Positions 1 through 13,557 of a DNA stretch of 64,000 nt are shown here, one piece after another (position 1 is the first letter of the stretch; each line of letters opens with the position of its first letter). The position numbers were made by a program, and so were the translations under genes. Below the pieces are notes generated by a model. That model was given only the letters and a program-made list of their open reading frames with translations. It made no database searches and was not told where the DNA came from. The DNA is from Leclercia sp. 29361. Lineage in GTDB: Bacteria > Pseudomonadota > Gammaproteobacteria > Enterobacterales > Enterobacteriaceae. Location: positions 1-64,000 of the forward strand of contig NZ_CP049786.1 of the NCBI RefSeq assembly GCF_011290365.1, in the 5' to 3' direction.

Positions 1-201
1 GGGAAGAAACTGTGAGAAACAGAAGATCTCTGGCTCAGTTTAGGCTATGATCCGCGGTCCTGATCGGATCCCAGGATCCTGGTTGGGCACAAACCGCAAA
101 GAGCGGTTCGCACGTCCCCCTTAAACGCCGGGTCTTTTCGACGTGTGTCTACAATCATGACTATTCAATAGCTTTCTTTTTATGTTCGAGTGGAGTCCGC
201 C
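1..201 (+). promoter_or_regulatory. dnaA upstream control region
   Basis: This non-coding stretch precedes dnaA and would hold its promoters and, on the other strand, the start of the rpmH promoter region (rpmH lies there in E. coli, outside this window). It contains five GATC Dam-methylation sites between 25 and 78, in line with the methylation-sensitive dnaA promoter of E. coli. A TACAAT hexamer at 150-155 is a plausible -10 element. I see no perfect DnaA box (TTATNCACA) here. Confidence 0.6.
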
Positions 202-1602
202 GTGTCACTTTCGCTTTGGCAGCAGTGTCTTGCCCGATTGCAGGATGAGTTACCAGCCACAGAATTCAGTATGTGGATCCGCCCGTTGCAGGCGGAACTG
301 AGCGATAACACGCTGGCTTTGTATGCGCCAAACCGTTTTGTGCTCGATTGGGTCAGGGACAAATACCTCAATAACATCAATGGACTGCTAAACGAATTTT
401 GCGGTGCCGATGCCCCACAGCTGCGTTTCGAAGTGGGCACAAAGCCGGTCACCCAAACCCTCAGAGAGACCGTTAACGTCGCCGCTGCACCCGCGCAAAC
501 CGCGCAGGTTCACATGCCGCGCGTGGCCCCTGCGCCGCGTTCTGGTTGGGATAACGTTCCGGCCCCGGCGGAGCCGACATACCGCTCCAACGTTAACGTC
601 AAACATACCTTTGATAACTTCGTCGAAGGTAAATCGAACCAGCTGGCGCGCGCGGCGGCCCGTCAGGTGGCGGATAACCCGGGTGGTGCCTATAACCCGC
701 TGTTCCTTTATGGCGGCACCGGTCTCGGTAAAACGCACCTGCTGCATGCGGTCGGCAATGGCATCGTGGCGCGTAAGCCGAATGCCAAAGTGGTGTATAT
801 GCACTCCGAACGCTTCGTTCAGGACATGGTTAAAGCCCTGCAAAACAACGCGATCGAAGAGTTTAAACGCTACTACCGTTCCGTTGATGCGCTGCTGATC
901 GATGACATTCAATTCTTTGCCAATAAAGAACGATCTCAGGAAGAGTTTTTCCACACCTTCAACGCCCTGCTGGAAGGTAACCAGCAGATCATTTTGACCT
1001 CGGATCGTTATCCAAAAGAGATCAACGGGGTTGAGGATCGTCTGAAATCCCGCTTCGGCTGGGGCCTGACCGTGGCGATCGAACCGCCAGAGCTGGAAAC
1101 TCGCGTGGCGATCCTGATGAAAAAGGCCGACGAGAACGACATTCGTCTGCCGGGTGAGGTGGCGTTCTTTATTGCCAAGCGTCTGCGCTCCAACGTTCGT
1201 GAGCTGGAAGGCGCACTGAACCGCGTTATCGCCAACGCCAACTTTACCGGCCGGGCGATCACCATCGATTTCGTGCGTGAAGCGCTGCGCGATCTGCTGG
1301 CGCTGCAGGAAAAACTGGTCACCATCGACAATATTCAGAAGACGGTGGCGGAGTACTACAAAATTAAAGTGGCGGATTTGCTGTCCAAACGTCGTTCCCG
1401 CTCGGTGGCGAGACCGCGTCAGATGGCGATGGCGCTGGCAAAGGAACTCACCAACCACAGCCTGCCGGAAATCGGCGATGCGTTTGGTGGCCGTGACCAT
1501 ACTACCGTGCTGCACGCCTGTCGTAAGATTGAGCAGCTGCGTGAAGAAAGCCACGACATTAAAGAAGACTTCTCCAATTTAATCAGAACATTATCTTCGT
1601 GA
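202..1602 (+). CDS. dnaA: Chromosomal replication initiator protein DnaA
   Basis: DnaA binds DnaA boxes at oriC as an ATP-bound AAA+ filament, opens the duplex and recruits DnaB. It also regulates its own gene. The 466-residue product has the expected order: N-terminal DnaB-interaction domain, variable linker rich in Pro/Ala, AAA+ core with Walker A GTGLGKTH and Walker [10 protein letters not shown], and C-terminal helix-turn-helix with the DnaA-box signature [11 protein letters not shown]. An upstream in-frame GTG at 190 exists, but the start at GTG 202 gives the canonical MSLSLWQQ N-terminus and a length close to the 467 residues of E. coli. The gene is followed after 4 bp by dnaN. Confidence 0.98.
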   Translation: MSLSLWQQCLARLQDELPATEFSMWIRPLQAELSDNTLALYAPNRFVLDWVRDKYLNNINGLLNEFCGADAPQLRFEVGTKPVTQTLRETVNVAAAPAQTAQVHMPRVAPAPRSGWDNVPAPAEPTYRSNVNVKHTFDNFVEGKSNQLARAAARQVADNPGGAYNPLFLYGGTGLGKTHLLHAVGNGIVARKPNAKVVYMHSERFVQDMVKALQNNAIEEFKRYYRSVDALLIDDIQFFANKERSQEEFFHTFNALLEGNQQIILTSDRYPKEINGVEDRLKSRFGWGLTVAIEPPELETRVAILMKKADENDIRLPGEVAFFIAKRLRSNVRELEGALNRVIANANFTGRAITIDFVREALRDLLALQEKLVTIDNIQKTVAEYYKIKVADLLSKRRSRSVARPRQMAMALAKELTNHSLPEIGDAFGGRDHTTVLHACRKIEQLREESHDIKEDFSNLIRTLSS

Positions 1603-1606
1603 CGCT

Positions 1607-2709
1607 ATGAAATTTACCGTTGAACGTGAACACTTATTAAAACCGCTGCAACAGGTGAGTGGCCCCTTAGGCGGCCGCCCGACGCTGCCTATCCTCGGTA
1701 ACCTGCTGCTGCAGGTCGCAGACGGCACGCTGTCGCTGACCGGGACCGATCTCGAGATGGAAATGGTCGCACGCGTGACGCTTTCTCAGCCTCACGAAGC
1801 GGGCGCCACCACCGTTCCGGCGCGTAAGTTCTTTGATATCTGCCGTGGTCTGCCGGAAGGGGCAGAGATTGCCGTGCAGCTGGAAGGCGATCGCATGCTG
1901 GTGCGCTCCGGCCGCAGCCGCTTCTCGCTCTCCACGCTCCCGGCTATCGACTTCCCGAACCTCGATGACTGGCAGAGCGAAGTTGAATTCACCCTGCCGC
2001 AGGCGACCATGAAGCGCCTGATTGAAGCCACCCAGTTCTCGATGGCGCATCAGGACGTTCGCTACTACTTAAACGGCATGCTGTTCGAAACCGAAGGTGA
2101 AGAGCTGCGTACCGTGGCCACCGACGGCCACCGCCTGGCGGTCTGCTCCATGCCGATTGGCGTGAGCCTGCCGAACCATTCGGTGATCGTACCGCGTAAA
2201 GGCGTGATTGAGCTGATGCGTATGCTCGACGGCGGCGAAACCCCGCTGCGCGTGCAGATTGGCAGCAACAACATTCGCGCCCACGTCGGTGATTTCATCT
2301 TTACGTCCAAGTTAGTGGATGGTCGTTTCCCGGACTATCGCCGCGTGTTGCCGAAGAACCCGGACAAAACGCTGGAAGCGGGCTGCGATATTCTCAAACA
2401 GGCGTTTGCCCGTGCGGCGATCCTCTCCAACGAGAAGTTCCGCGGCGTGCGTCTGTATGTCAGCGAAAACCAGCTGAAAATCACCGCTAACAACCCGGAG
2501 CAGGAAGAAGCCGAAGAAATTCTGGATGTCACCTATGCGGCGGGCACCGAAATGGAAATCGGCTTTAACGTCAGCTACGTGCTGGATGTGCTGAATACGC
2601 TGAAGTGCGAGAACGTGCGCATTCTGCTGACGGACTCCGTATCAAGCGTACAGATTGAAGATGCCGCATCACAGTCGGCAGCCTATGTTGTCATGCCAAT
2701 GAGACTGTA

Positions 2710-2710
<1 letters not shown>
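1607..2710 (+). CDS. dnaN: DNA polymerase III beta sliding clamp
   Basis: DnaN forms the ring-shaped dimeric clamp that tethers DNA polymerase III and other replication and repair factors to DNA. The 367-residue protein has the usual three-domain length (E. coli 366) and the typical start [16 protein letters not shown] and end YVVMPMRL. It lies 4 bp after dnaA, and its TAA stop overlaps the recF ATG by one base, consistent with translational coupling in the dnaA-dnaN-recF operon. Confidence 0.98.
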
Positions 2711-6226
<3,516 letters not shown>

Positions 6227-6246
6227 TGTAACGCCCCACGTTCCAG

Positions 6247-6279
6247 GCCCGGTAAGCGCTAGCGCCACCGGGCTTTTCT
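6247..6279 (+). terminator. REP-like hairpin and gyrB terminator
   Basis: GCCCGGT (6247-6253) pairs with ACCGGGC (6267-6273), enclosing an AGCGCT core, and a T-rich run (CTTTTCTT) follows. The sequence resembles the enterobacterial REP (PU) family and probably doubles as the gyrB terminator. Confidence 0.75.
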
Positions 6280-6388
6280 TTATCCGCAAAAGAGGATTTC
6301 CCTCTCCCGTCCCTATCCCCTTTCTTGCCGTGTTTTTTGAACGGAATCGCGTTAGCATGAACCCAGACTCATTCCAACCGGGGATCCC

Positions 6389-7201
6389 ATGGCTATCAAA
6401 CTCATTGCAATCGATATGGACGGCACGCTGCTGCTGCCAGATCACACCATCTCTCCTGCCGTTAAAGACGCGATTGCCGCAGCCCGTGCGAAAGGCGTGA
6501 GCGTGGTGCTGTGCACCGGTCGCCCGTACGCAGGCGTTCACAGCTACCTGAAAGAGCTGCACATGAATGAACCGGGTGATTACTGCATTACCTACAATGG
6601 CGCGCTGGTGCAGAAAGCGGCCGATGGCAGCACGGTGGCGCAAACGGCGCTGAGTTATGAAGATTACCGCTATCTGGAACAACTCTCCCGCGACGTGGGC
6701 TCGCACTTCCACGCCCTCGACCGCAACACGCTTTACACCGCCAACCGCGATATCAGCTACTACACGGTGCATGAATCCTTCGTTGCCACCATTCCGCTGG
6801 TATTCTGCGAAGCGGAGAAGATGGACCCGGCCACCCAGTTCCTGAAAGTGATGATGATTGATGAGCCTGCCATTCTGGATCAGGCCATTGCCCGCATCCC
6901 GGCAGAGGTGAAAGAGAAATACACCGTGCTGAAAAGTGCGCCGTACTTCCTCGAAATCCTCGATAAACGCGTCAATAAAGGTACCGGCGTGAAGTCGCTG
7001 GCCGACACGCTGGGGATCAAACCGGAAGAGATCATGACTCTGGGCGATCAGGAAAACGACATTGCGATGCTGGAATATGCTGGCTTAGGCGTGGCGATGG
7101 AGAATGCGATCCCGTCGGTGAAAGAGGTGGCGAATTTCGTGACCAAATCCAACCTTGAAGACGGCGTGGCGTACGCTATTGAGAAGTTTGTCCTGAATTA
7201 G
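6389..7201 (+). CDS. yidA: HAD-family sugar phosphatase YidA
   Basis: YidA is a Cof-type haloacid dehalogenase phosphatase; in E. coli it hydrolyses sugar phosphates such as alpha-D-glucose-1-phosphate. The 270-residue product begins with motif I, DMDGTLL (catalytic Asp pair near residues 9 and 11), has a type IIB cap, a Lys in the NKGTGVK segment, and motif IV GDQENDIAML. A GGGGA ribosome-binding site lies just before the ATG. It is a single gene flanked by terminators. Confidence 0.95.
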   Translation: MAIKLIAIDMDGTLLLPDHTISPAVKDAIAAARAKGVSVVLCTGRPYAGVHSYLKELHMNEPGDYCITYNGALVQKAADGSTVAQTALSYEDYRYLEQLSRDVGSHFHALDRNTLYTANRDISYYTVHESFVATIPLVFCEAEKMDPATQFLKVMMIDEPAILDQAIARIPAEVKEKYTVLKSAPYFLEILDKRVNKGTGVKSLADTLGIKPEEIMTLGDQENDIAMLEYAGLGVAMENAIPSVKEVANFVTKSNLEDGVAYAIEKFVLN

Positions 7202-7227
7202 AGCCCGGTAAAACCCGCACTTCCTGA

Positions 7228-7251
7228 CCCGCACCCTGTGCGGGTTTTTTT
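7228..7251 (+). terminator. yidA rho-independent terminator
   Basis: CCCGCACCCTGTGCGGG (7228-7244) forms a GC-rich hairpin directly followed by seven T residues. Confidence 0.9.
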
Positions 7252-7311
7252 ATCTCCGCAGGAACCTTTCTTTAACATTACTTTCACTGATTGTTCTTTT
7301 TGTGATCCAGA

Positions 7312-7386
7312 TTGTAGTACAACGCAATGTGATTGTACTACATTACGACCACGGCAATGACGAATGGCATCACGTTTGTACTGCAA
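7312..7386 (+). promoter_or_regulatory. Candidate DgoR operator cluster
   Basis: Three copies of an 11-bp dyad with the pattern TTGTA-N-TACAA occur here: TTGTAGTACAA (7312-7322), TTGTACTACAT (7333-7343) and TTGTACTGCAA (7376-7386). Their form fits a FadR-subfamily GntR operator, and they lie 66-140 bp before the dgoR start. E. coli DgoR represses its own operon from inverted repeats in this region; assignment of these three copies is by inference. Confidence 0.7.
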
Positions 7387-7451
7387 AATTGAGGCGAAAT
7401 TCAGCGGTCGCGGTAAAGTAGTGATGGACATACAGAGCACAAGGACTCTCC

Positions 7452-8141
7452 ATGACTCTCAATAAAACCGATCGCATCGTCATTACGCTGGGCACTCAGA
7501 TTGTGGGTGGCAAGTACGTTCCCGGTTCGCCGCTCCCTGCAGAGGCGGAACTGTGTGAGGAGTTTGAAACCTCGCGCAACATCATCCGGGAAGTGTTCCG
7601 CTCGCTGATGGCGAAGCGGCTGATTGAAATGAAGCGTTATCGCGGCGCCTTTATCGCCCCGCGTAACCAGTGGAACTACCTCGATACTGACGTTCTGCAG
7701 TGGGTACTGGAAAACGACTACGACCCACGGCTGATCGGCGCGATGAGCGAGGTGCGAAATCTGGTAGAGCCGGCCATCGCCCGCTGGGCGGCGGAACGCG
7801 CAACCTCAGGCGACCTGGCGCAGATTGAGTCGGCCCTGAACGACATGATCGCCAACAACCAGGACCGGGATGCCTTTAACGAAGCGGATATCCGTTACCA
7901 CGAGGCGGTGCTGCAGTCGGTGCATAACCCGGTGCTACAGCAGTTGAGCGTGGCGATCAGCTCGCTACAGCGAGCAGTATTTGAACGAACCTGGATGGGT
8001 GATGAGGCCAACATGCCGAAGACGCTCCAGGAACATAAAGCGCTGTTCGATGCGATACGGCATCAGGACAGCGATGCGGCAGAGCAGGCGGCGTTGACCA
8101 TGATCGCCAGCTCAACACGAAGGTTGAAGGAAATCACATGA
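7452..8141 (+). CDS. dgoR: D-galactonate operon repressor DgoR (GntR/FadR family)
   Basis: DgoR represses the D-galactonate genes until galactonate binds. The 229-residue protein has an N-terminal winged helix-turn-helix (LPAEAELCEEFETSRNIIREVFRSL) and an all-helical FCD effector domain with conserved metal or ligand His residues (EADIRYHEAVLQSVHNP). Its stop overlaps the dgoK start in an ATGA, so the two are coupled. Three matching dyads lie upstream. Confidence 0.95.
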   Translation: MTLNKTDRIVITLGTQIVGGKYVPGSPLPAEAELCEEFETSRNIIREVFRSLMAKRLIEMKRYRGAFIAPRNQWNYLDTDVLQWVLENDYDPRLIGAMSEVRNLVEPAIARWAAERATSGDLAQIESALNDMIANNQDRDAFNEADIRYHEAVLQSVHNPVLQQLSVAISSLQRAVFERTWMGDEANMPKTLQEHKALFDAIRHQDSDAAEQAALTMIASSTRRLKEIT

Positions 8142-9016
8142 CATCTCGCTACATCGCAATTGACTGGGGATCAACCAATCTGCGCGCCTGGCTGTATCAG
8201 GGCGAGCAGTGCCTGGAGAGCAGGCAATCAGAAGCAGGCGTCACGCGTCTGAACGGTAAATCCCCCGAGGCGGTGTTAGCAGAGGTGACACAAAACTGGC
8301 GCGACGGCGCCACGCCGGTGGTGATGGCGGGAATGGTCGGTAGCAACGTGGGCTGGAAGGTTGCCCCTTATCTGCCGGTTCCTGCTCATTTCTCTGCCAT
8401 TGGCGAGCAGTTAACGTCCGTTGGCGACAATGTCTGGATTATTCCTGGCCTGTGCGTCTCTCGCGACGATAACCACAACGTGATGCGCGGCGAAGAGACC
8501 CAGCTGCTCGGCGCCCGCACGATCTCTCCTTCTTCTGTCTACGTGATGCCCGGTACGCACTGCAAATGGGTGCAGGCCGATGCTCAGCAGATCCACGATT
8601 TTCGCACCGTGATGACCGGCGAATTGCACCATTTGCTGCTTAAGCATTCGCTGGTGGGTGCCGGTTTACCTGAGCCAGCCACCTCCCCAGAGGCGTTTGC
8701 CGCCGGGCTTGAGCGCGGGATCGCTTCCCCCGCCGTTTTGCCGCAGCTTTTTGAGGTTCGCGCCTCGCACGTGCTGGGAACGCTTCCCCGCGAGCAGGTC
8801 AGCGAATTTTTATCGGGCCTGCTGATTGGCGCAGAAGTCGCCACCCTGAGCGAACAGTTCGCCGGGCAGCAGTCCATCACCCTCGTCGCGGGTTCATCGC
8901 TGACTTCACGTTACCGCCAGGCGTTCCACGCCATCGGGCGCGACGTGGCGGCGGTAGAAGGCGACACGGCATTTCAGGCAGGAATAAGGAGCATCGCTCA
9001 TGCAGTGGCAAACTAA
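8138..9016 (+). CDS. dgoK: 2-dehydro-3-deoxygalactonokinase
   Basis: DgoK phosphorylates 2-keto-3-deoxy-D-galactonate to its 6-phosphate, the second step of the De Ley-Doudoroff galactonate pathway. The 292-residue product starts with the ASKHA-type phosphate loop IDWGSTNLRAW and has the family length. It overlaps dgoR by 4 bp and dgoA by 17 bp, as in E. coli. Confidence 0.95.
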   Translation: MTSRYIAIDWGSTNLRAWLYQGEQCLESRQSEAGVTRLNGKSPEAVLAEVTQNWRDGATPVVMAGMVGSNVGWKVAPYLPVPAHFSAIGEQLTSVGDNVWIIPGLCVSRDDNHNVMRGEETQLLGARTISPSSVYVMPGTHCKWVQADAQQIHDFRTVMTGELHHLLLKHSLVGAGLPEPATSPEAFAAGLERGIASPAVLPQLFEVRASHVLGTLPREQVSEFLSGLLIGAEVATLSEQFAGQQSITLVAGSSLTSRYRQAFHAIGRDVAAVEGDTAFQAGIRSIAHAVAN

Positions 9017-9617
9017 TCTTCCCCTTATCGCGATTCTGCGCGGCATCACCCCTGACGAGGCCTTAGCCCACGTTGGCGCGGTAATTGACGCCGGATTCGA
9101 CGCAGTGGAAATCCCGCTCAACTCCCCGGAATGGGAAAAAAGCATTCCGGCGGTTGTGGATGCCTTTGGCGACAGAGCGCTGATCGGCGCGGGAACAGTG
9201 CTGAAACCGGAGCAGGTGGATCAGCTGGCGAAGATGGGCTGCAAGCTTATCGTCACGCCCAATATCAACCCCGAGGTGATCCGCCGCGCGGTGGGCTACG
9301 GCATGACCGTCTGCCCGGGATGTGCCACGGCAACAGAAGCCTTTACTGCCCTCGATGCGGGCGCACAGTCGCTCAAAATTTTCCCGTCTTCGGCCTTCGG
9401 CCCGGATTACATCAAAGCGCTGAAGGCGGTCTTACCCGCCAGCGTGCCGGTCTTTGCGGTGGGCGGCGTCACACCAGAAAACCTTGCCCAGTGGATGAAC
9501 GCTGGTTGTGTCGGGGCGGGTCTTGGCAGCGATCTCTATCGCGCCGGGCAGTCCGTAGAACGTACCGCCCAGCAGGCGGCAGCATTTGTGAAAGCGTATC
9601 GAGAGGCAGTGAAATGA
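9000..9617 (+). CDS. dgoA: 2-dehydro-3-deoxy-6-phosphogalactonate aldolase
   Basis: DgoA cleaves KDPGal into pyruvate and glyceraldehyde-3-phosphate. The 205-residue protein is a class I KDPG/KDPGal aldolase (TIM barrel) with the Schiff-base lysine in SLKIFPSS, the catalytic Glu region [10 protein letters not shown], and phosphate-binding VGGVTPEN. The start overlaps dgoK by 17 bp and the stop overlaps the dgoD ATG by 3 bases. Confidence 0.95.
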   Translation: MQWQTNLPLIAILRGITPDEALAHVGAVIDAGFDAVEIPLNSPEWEKSIPAVVDAFGDRALIGAGTVLKPEQVDQLAKMGCKLIVTPNINPEVIRRAVGYGMTVCPGCATATEAFTALDAGAQSLKIFPSSAFGPDYIKALKAVLPASVPVFAVGGVTPENLAQWMNAGCVGAGLGSDLYRAGQSVERTAQQAAAFVKAYREAVK

Positions 9618-10762
9618 AAATTACCAAACTCACCACGTACCGTTTACCGCCGCGTTGGATGTTCCTGAAAATCGAAACCGACGAAGGGGTGGTTGGCTGG
9701 GGCGAACCGGTCATTGAAGGCCGCGCGCGCACCGTCGAAGCGGCGGTGCATGAGCTGGGCGAATACCTGATTGGCCAGGATCCGGCCCGCATTAACGACC
9801 TGTGGCAGGTGATGTACCGTGCGGGCTTCTACCGCGGCGGCCCGATCATGATGAGCGCCATCGCCGGTATCGACCAGGCGCTGTGGGATATCAAAGGCAA
9901 AGTACTGAATGCTCCGGTCTGGCAGCTGATGGGTGGCCTGGTACGCGACAAAATTAAGGCCTACAGCTGGGTCGGCGGCGACCGTCCGGCAGAAGTGATC
10001 GACGGTATCAACAAGCTGCGCGGCATCGGGTTCGACACCTTTAAGCTCAACGGCTGCGAAGAGATGGGTATTATCGACAACTCGCGTGCGGTCGATCGCG
10101 CCGTGAATACCGTGGCGCAGATCCGCGAGGCCTTCGGCAACGAGATTGAGTTTGGTCTGGACTTCCACGGCCGCGTCAGCGCGCCGATGGCGAAAGTGCT
10201 GATCAAAGAGCTGGAGCAGTATCGTCCGCTGTTTATCGAGGAACCGGTGCTGGCCGAGCAGGCGGAGTACTACCCGAAACTGGCGGAGCAGACCCATATT
10301 CCGATCGCAGCGGGCGAACGTATGTTCTCGCGCTTCGAGTTCAAACGTGTGCTGGAGGCGGGCGGTATTGCGATCCTGCAGCCGGATCTCTCCCACGCGG
10401 GCGGTATCACCGAATGCTACAAAATCGCCGGGATGGCAGAAGCCTACGACGTGGCGCTGGCGCCGCACTGCCCACTGGGGCCGATTGCGCTGGCCGCCTG
10501 TCTGCATGTGGACTTCGTCTCACGCAACGCCGTGTTCCAGGAACAGAGCATGGGTATTCACTACAACAAGGGCGCGGAGCTGCTCGACTTTGTGAAGAAC
10601 AAAGAGGACTTCAACATGGAAGGCGGTTTCTTCAAACCATTAACCAAGCCGGGCCTTGGCGTGGAGATCGACGAAGCCAAAGTCATTGAGTTGAGTAAAA
10701 ATGCGCCGGACTGGCGTAACCCACTGTGGCGTCATGAAGACGGTTCCGTAGCCGAGTGGTAA
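9614..10762 (+). CDS. dgoD: D-galactonate dehydratase
   Basis: DgoD dehydrates D-galactonate to 2-keto-3-deoxygalactonate, the first catabolic step. It is a 382-residue member of the mandelate racemase/enolase superfamily with metal ligands in the LDFHGR, FIEEPV and AAGERMFSR segments and a catalytic His region [13 protein letters not shown]. The open frame extends upstream to 9131, but the ATG at 9614, overlapping the dgoA stop, gives [15 protein letters not shown] and exactly the E. coli length. Confidence 0.97.
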   Translation: MKITKLTTYRLPPRWMFLKIETDEGVVGWGEPVIEGRARTVEAAVHELGEYLIGQDPARINDLWQVMYRAGFYRGGPIMMSAIAGIDQALWDIKGKVLNAPVWQLMGGLVRDKIKAYSWVGGDRPAEVIDGINKLRGIGFDTFKLNGCEEMGIIDNSRAVDRAVNTVAQIREAFGNEIEFGLDFHGRVSAPMAKVLIKELEQYRPLFIEEPVLAEQAEYYPKLAEQTHIPIAAGERMFSRFEFKRVLEAGGIAILQPDLSHAGGITECYKIAGMAEAYDVALAPHCPLGPIALAACLHVDFVSRNAVFQEQSMGIHYNKGAELLDFVKNKEDFNMEGGFFKPLTKPGLGVEIDEAKVIELSKNAPDWRNPLWRHEDGSVAEW

Positions 10763-10887
10763 ATGCGCGTCATACTTCGCGCTGGTGATGCGTTGGCTGC
10801 GCTTTCTTACCCCGGTCACATACTTTTGTATGCTCCCGGGGATGCGAAAACTTGCCGCCTTCCCCCAGCACGAATTATTTAGCGCAT
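10763..10887 (+). repeat. ERIC (IRU) intergenic repeat
   Basis: A roughly 125-bp imperfect palindrome starts right after the dgoD stop. Its central part (cttaccccggtcac, then atacttttgtatgctcccggggat) matches the ERIC core, and the outer arms (catacttcgcgctg and cagcacgaattatttagcgcat) match the ERIC ends. ERIC elements are about 127 bp, occur only in intergenic transcribed DNA of enterobacteria and fold into long RNA hairpins. This one lies inside the dgo operon. Confidence 0.88.
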
Positions 10888-10986
10888 TCTGGTTAAGTTT
10901 TTAATTAAAAAATCAAATACACCCTCTGTAATTTACAGGGCATGGTGAGCGGCTTCGCTATGCTCAAAATCTGGAGACAGATTGCG

Positions 10987-12279
10987 ATGGATATTCCAGT
11001 TACTGCTACAAAAACCGGGCGTCGCCGTTACCTGACGCTGATGATGATCTTTATTACCGTGGTCATCTGTTATGTTGACCGCGCCAACCTGGCCGTGGCC
11101 TCGGCCCATATCCAGGAAGAGTTTGGCATCACCAAAGCGGAGATGGGTTACGTCTTCTCGGCCTTTGCCTGGCTCTATACGCTGTGCCAGATCCCGGGCG
11201 GCTGGTTCCTCGACCGCGTCGGCTCGCGCCTGACCTACTTTATCGCCATTTTCGGCTGGTCCGTGGCGACGCTGTTCCAGGGTTTTGCCACCGGCTTAAT
11301 GTCGCTGATTGGCCTGCGCGCTATCACCGGGATTTTCGAAGCCCCGGCGTTCCCGACCAACAACCGTATGGTAACCAGCTGGTTCCCGGAGCATGAGCGC
11401 GCCTCTGCGGTTGGGTTCTATACTTCCGGCCAGTTTGTCGGCCTGGCGTTCCTGACCCCGCTACTGATCTGGATCCAGGAGCTGCTGAGCTGGCACTGGG
11501 TGTTTATTGTCACCGGCGGGATCGGCATTATCTGGTCGTTTATCTGGATTAAGGTCTACCAGCCACCACGCCTGACCAAAAGCATCACCAAAGCCGAGCT
11601 GGATTATATTCGTGACGGCGGCGGTCTGGTGGATGGCGATGCACCGGTGAAAAAAGAGGCCCGTCAGCCGCTGACCAAAGCTGACTGGAAGCTGGTGTTC
11701 CACCGTAAGCTGGTGGGCGTTTACCTGGGGCAGTTTGCGGTGACCTCGACGCTGTGGTTCTTCCTCACCTGGTTCCCGAACTACCTGACCCAGGAGAAAG
11801 GCATTACTGCACTGAAGGCGGGCTTTATGACCACGGTGCCGTTCCTGGCAGCCTTCTTTGGCGTGCTGCTATCCGGCTGGCTGGCGGATAAGCTGGTGAA
11901 AAAAGGCTACTCCCTCGGCATCGCGCGTAAAACGCCGATCATCTGCGGACTGCTGATCTCCACCTGCATCATGGGCGCGAACTACACCAACGATCCAGTG
12001 TGGATTATGACCCTGATGGCGGTTGCCTTCTTTGGTAACGGCTTCGCCTCTATCACCTGGTCGCTGGTGTCGTCCCTGGCGCCGATGCGTCTGATCGGCC
12101 TGACCGGCGGGGTGTTTAACTTCGTTGGCGGTCTGGGCGGGATCACCGTACCGCTGGTGATCGGCTACCTGGCGCAGGACTATGGTTTCGGCCCGGCGCT
12201 GGTCTATATCTCAGCGGTGGCGCTGATCGGCGCGCTCTCCTACATCCTGCTGGTAGGCGACGTTAAACGGGTAGGCTAA
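10987..12279 (+). CDS. dgoT: D-galactonate:H+ symporter DgoT (MFS, ACS family)
   Basis: DgoT imports D-galactonate with protons. The 430-residue protein is a 12-helix MFS carrier of the anion:cation symporter family, with the [12 protein letters not shown] signature in helix 1 and [10 protein letters not shown] in loop 2-3. ATG 10987 gives the canonical [18 protein letters not shown] start; the frame runs 15 codons further upstream. It is separated from dgoD by 224 bp that include an ERIC repeat. Confidence 0.95.
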   Translation: MDIPVTATKTGRRRYLTLMMIFITVVICYVDRANLAVASAHIQEEFGITKAEMGYVFSAFAWLYTLCQIPGGWFLDRVGSRLTYFIAIFGWSVATLFQGFATGLMSLIGLRAITGIFEAPAFPTNNRMVTSWFPEHERASAVGFYTSGQFVGLAFLTPLLIWIQELLSWHWVFIVTGGIGIIWSFIWIKVYQPPRLTKSITKAELDYIRDGGGLVDGDAPVKKEARQPLTKADWKLVFHRKLVGVYLGQFAVTSTLWFFLTWFPNYLTQEKGITALKAGFMTTVPFLAAFFGVLLSGWLADKLVKKGYSLGIARKTPIICGLLISTCIMGANYTNDPVWIMTLMAVAFFGNGFASITWSLVSSLAPMRLIGLTGGVFNFVGGLGGITVPLVIGYLAQDYGFGPALVYISAVALIGALSYILLVGDVKRVG

Positions 12280-12330
12280 TCCCCGGCAATGCTATACCCT
12301 GATGCGACATCCGCGCATCAGGGTATCCTC

Positions 12331-13557
12331 ATGAAACAAATCACTTTCGCTCCCCGCAACCATCAGCTCACCAACACCCGCACCTGGACCGCAGACAGCC
12401 AGTGGCTGGTCTTTGACGTTCGTCCTTCCGGGGCGTCCTTTACCGGCGAAACCATCGAGCGGGTTAATGTCGACACGGGTGAGGTGGAGGTGATTTATCG
12501 CGCCACAAATGGCGCGCATGTGGGGGTGGTGACCGTCCATCCTGCGGAAAATAAGTACCTCTCTATCCACGGCCCGCAACATCCTGATGCCCACTGGCAG
12601 TACGATTTTCACCACCGCCAGGGGGTGATTGCCGAACAGGGGCAGATAAATAATCTCGATGCGATGGATATCACCGCGCCTTTCACCCCCGGCGCGCTGC
12701 GCGGCGGCAGCCATGTCCATGTGTATAGCCCGGACGGGCAGTACGTCAGCTTTACCTATAACGACCACGTGCTGCACGAGTACGATCCTAAGCTCGATTT
12801 ACGTAACGTGGGCGTGGCTGCGCCCTTCGGCCCGGTGATCCCGCAGGGCGAGCATCCGCGCAACTATGCCGGTTCGTTCTGGAGCGTGCTGGTCAGCCGT
12901 ACTACCCCAACGCCAAAACCTGGCAGCGACGAGATCAACCGCGCCTATGAAGAGGGTTGGGTCGGCAACAACCGGCTGGCCTTTATCGGCGACACCCTTG
13001 CCGCTGGCGGTGAAAAAGTACCGGAGCTGTTTATCGTTGATTTGCCGAAAGATGAGCAGGGCTGGAAACAGGCTGGCGATTTACCGCTTCAGGGCACAGC
13101 GGATCGTATGCCCGCGCCGCCTGCCGGGGTGGTGCAGCGCCGCTTAACCTTTACCCATGACCATCGCTATCCGGGGCTGGTGAACGTGCCGCGCCACTGG
13201 GTACGCAGCAACCCGCAGGCGACACAAATCGCGTTTCTGATGCGTGACGATAAAGGCGTGGTGCAGCTGTGGCTGATCGCCCCGGAAGGGGGAGAGCCCC
13301 GCCAGCTCACCCATAACGACAGCGATATCCAGTCGGCATTTAACTGGCATCCGGCGGGCCATTCGCTGGGGTTTGTGCTGGAAAATCGTATTGCCTGCTG
13401 TGATGCCGCTTCGGGTGCGGTGACGTTTTTGACGTCCGATCACGGCAACCCGCCGTCGGGGGATGCGGTAGTTTACTCGCCTGACGGGCGCTATCTGGCC
13501 TGGATGGAGGAGGTCAACGGTTTCCGTCAGCTATGGGTAACAGAAACCGGGTACTAA
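12331..13557 (+). CDS. yidR: YidR, WD40-like/TolB-like propeller protein
   Basis: The function is not established; in E. coli yidR also follows dgoT. The 408-residue product (from ATG 12331) has repeated propeller blades with YSPDGQYVSF, FNWHPAGHSLGF and YSPDGRYLAWM motifs typical of TolB/DPP-like beta-propellers, and no signal peptide. It may act on oligogalacturonate-like or other sugar-acid substrates, but that is only inference from fold and location. A small inverted repeat, CTGATGCG/CGCATCAG, lies just before the start (12299-12321). The stop abuts the convergent yidQ stop. Confidence 0.9.
   Translation: MKQITFAPRNHQLTNTRTWTADSQWLVFDVRPSGASFTGETIERVNVDTGEVEVIYRATNGAHVGVVTVHPAENKYLSIHGPQHPDAHWQYDFHHRQGVIAEQGQINNLDAMDITAPFTPGALRGGSHVHVYSPDGQYVSFTYNDHVLHEYDPKLDLRNVGVAAPFGPVIPQGEHPRNYAGSFWSVLVSRTTPTPKPGSDEINRAYEEGWVGNNRLAFIGDTLAAGGEKVPELFIVDLPKDEQGWKQAGDLPLQGTADRMPAPPAGVVQRRLTFTHDHRYPGLVNVPRHWVRSNPQATQIAFLMRDDKGVVQLWLIAPEGGEPRQLTHNDSDIQSAFNWHPAGHSLGFVLENRIACCDAASGAVTFLTSDHGNPPSGDAVVYSPDGRYLAWMEEVNGFRQLWVTETGY

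Noticed and set aside
1..201. Replication origin next to dnaA
   Set aside because: No cluster of DnaA boxes or AT-rich unwinding element is present; in enterobacteria oriC lies tens of kilobases from dnaA, near mnmG/mioC.
388..1554. Long open frame antisense to dnaA (388 codons)
   Set aside because: It is the shadow of the strongly biased codon usage of dnaA; the protein is rich in His, Arg and Gln and has no recognisable domain.
9131..9613. Upstream extension of the dgoD frame, possible fusion protein
   Set aside because: It lies over dgoA in another frame, and the extra residues are low-complexity Gly/Arg; the ATG at 9614 gives the exact DgoD start and length.
10763..10887. Possible attachment site or insertion-sequence end after dgoD
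   Set aside because: The whole segment matches the ERIC core and ends, with no transposase or target duplication seen.
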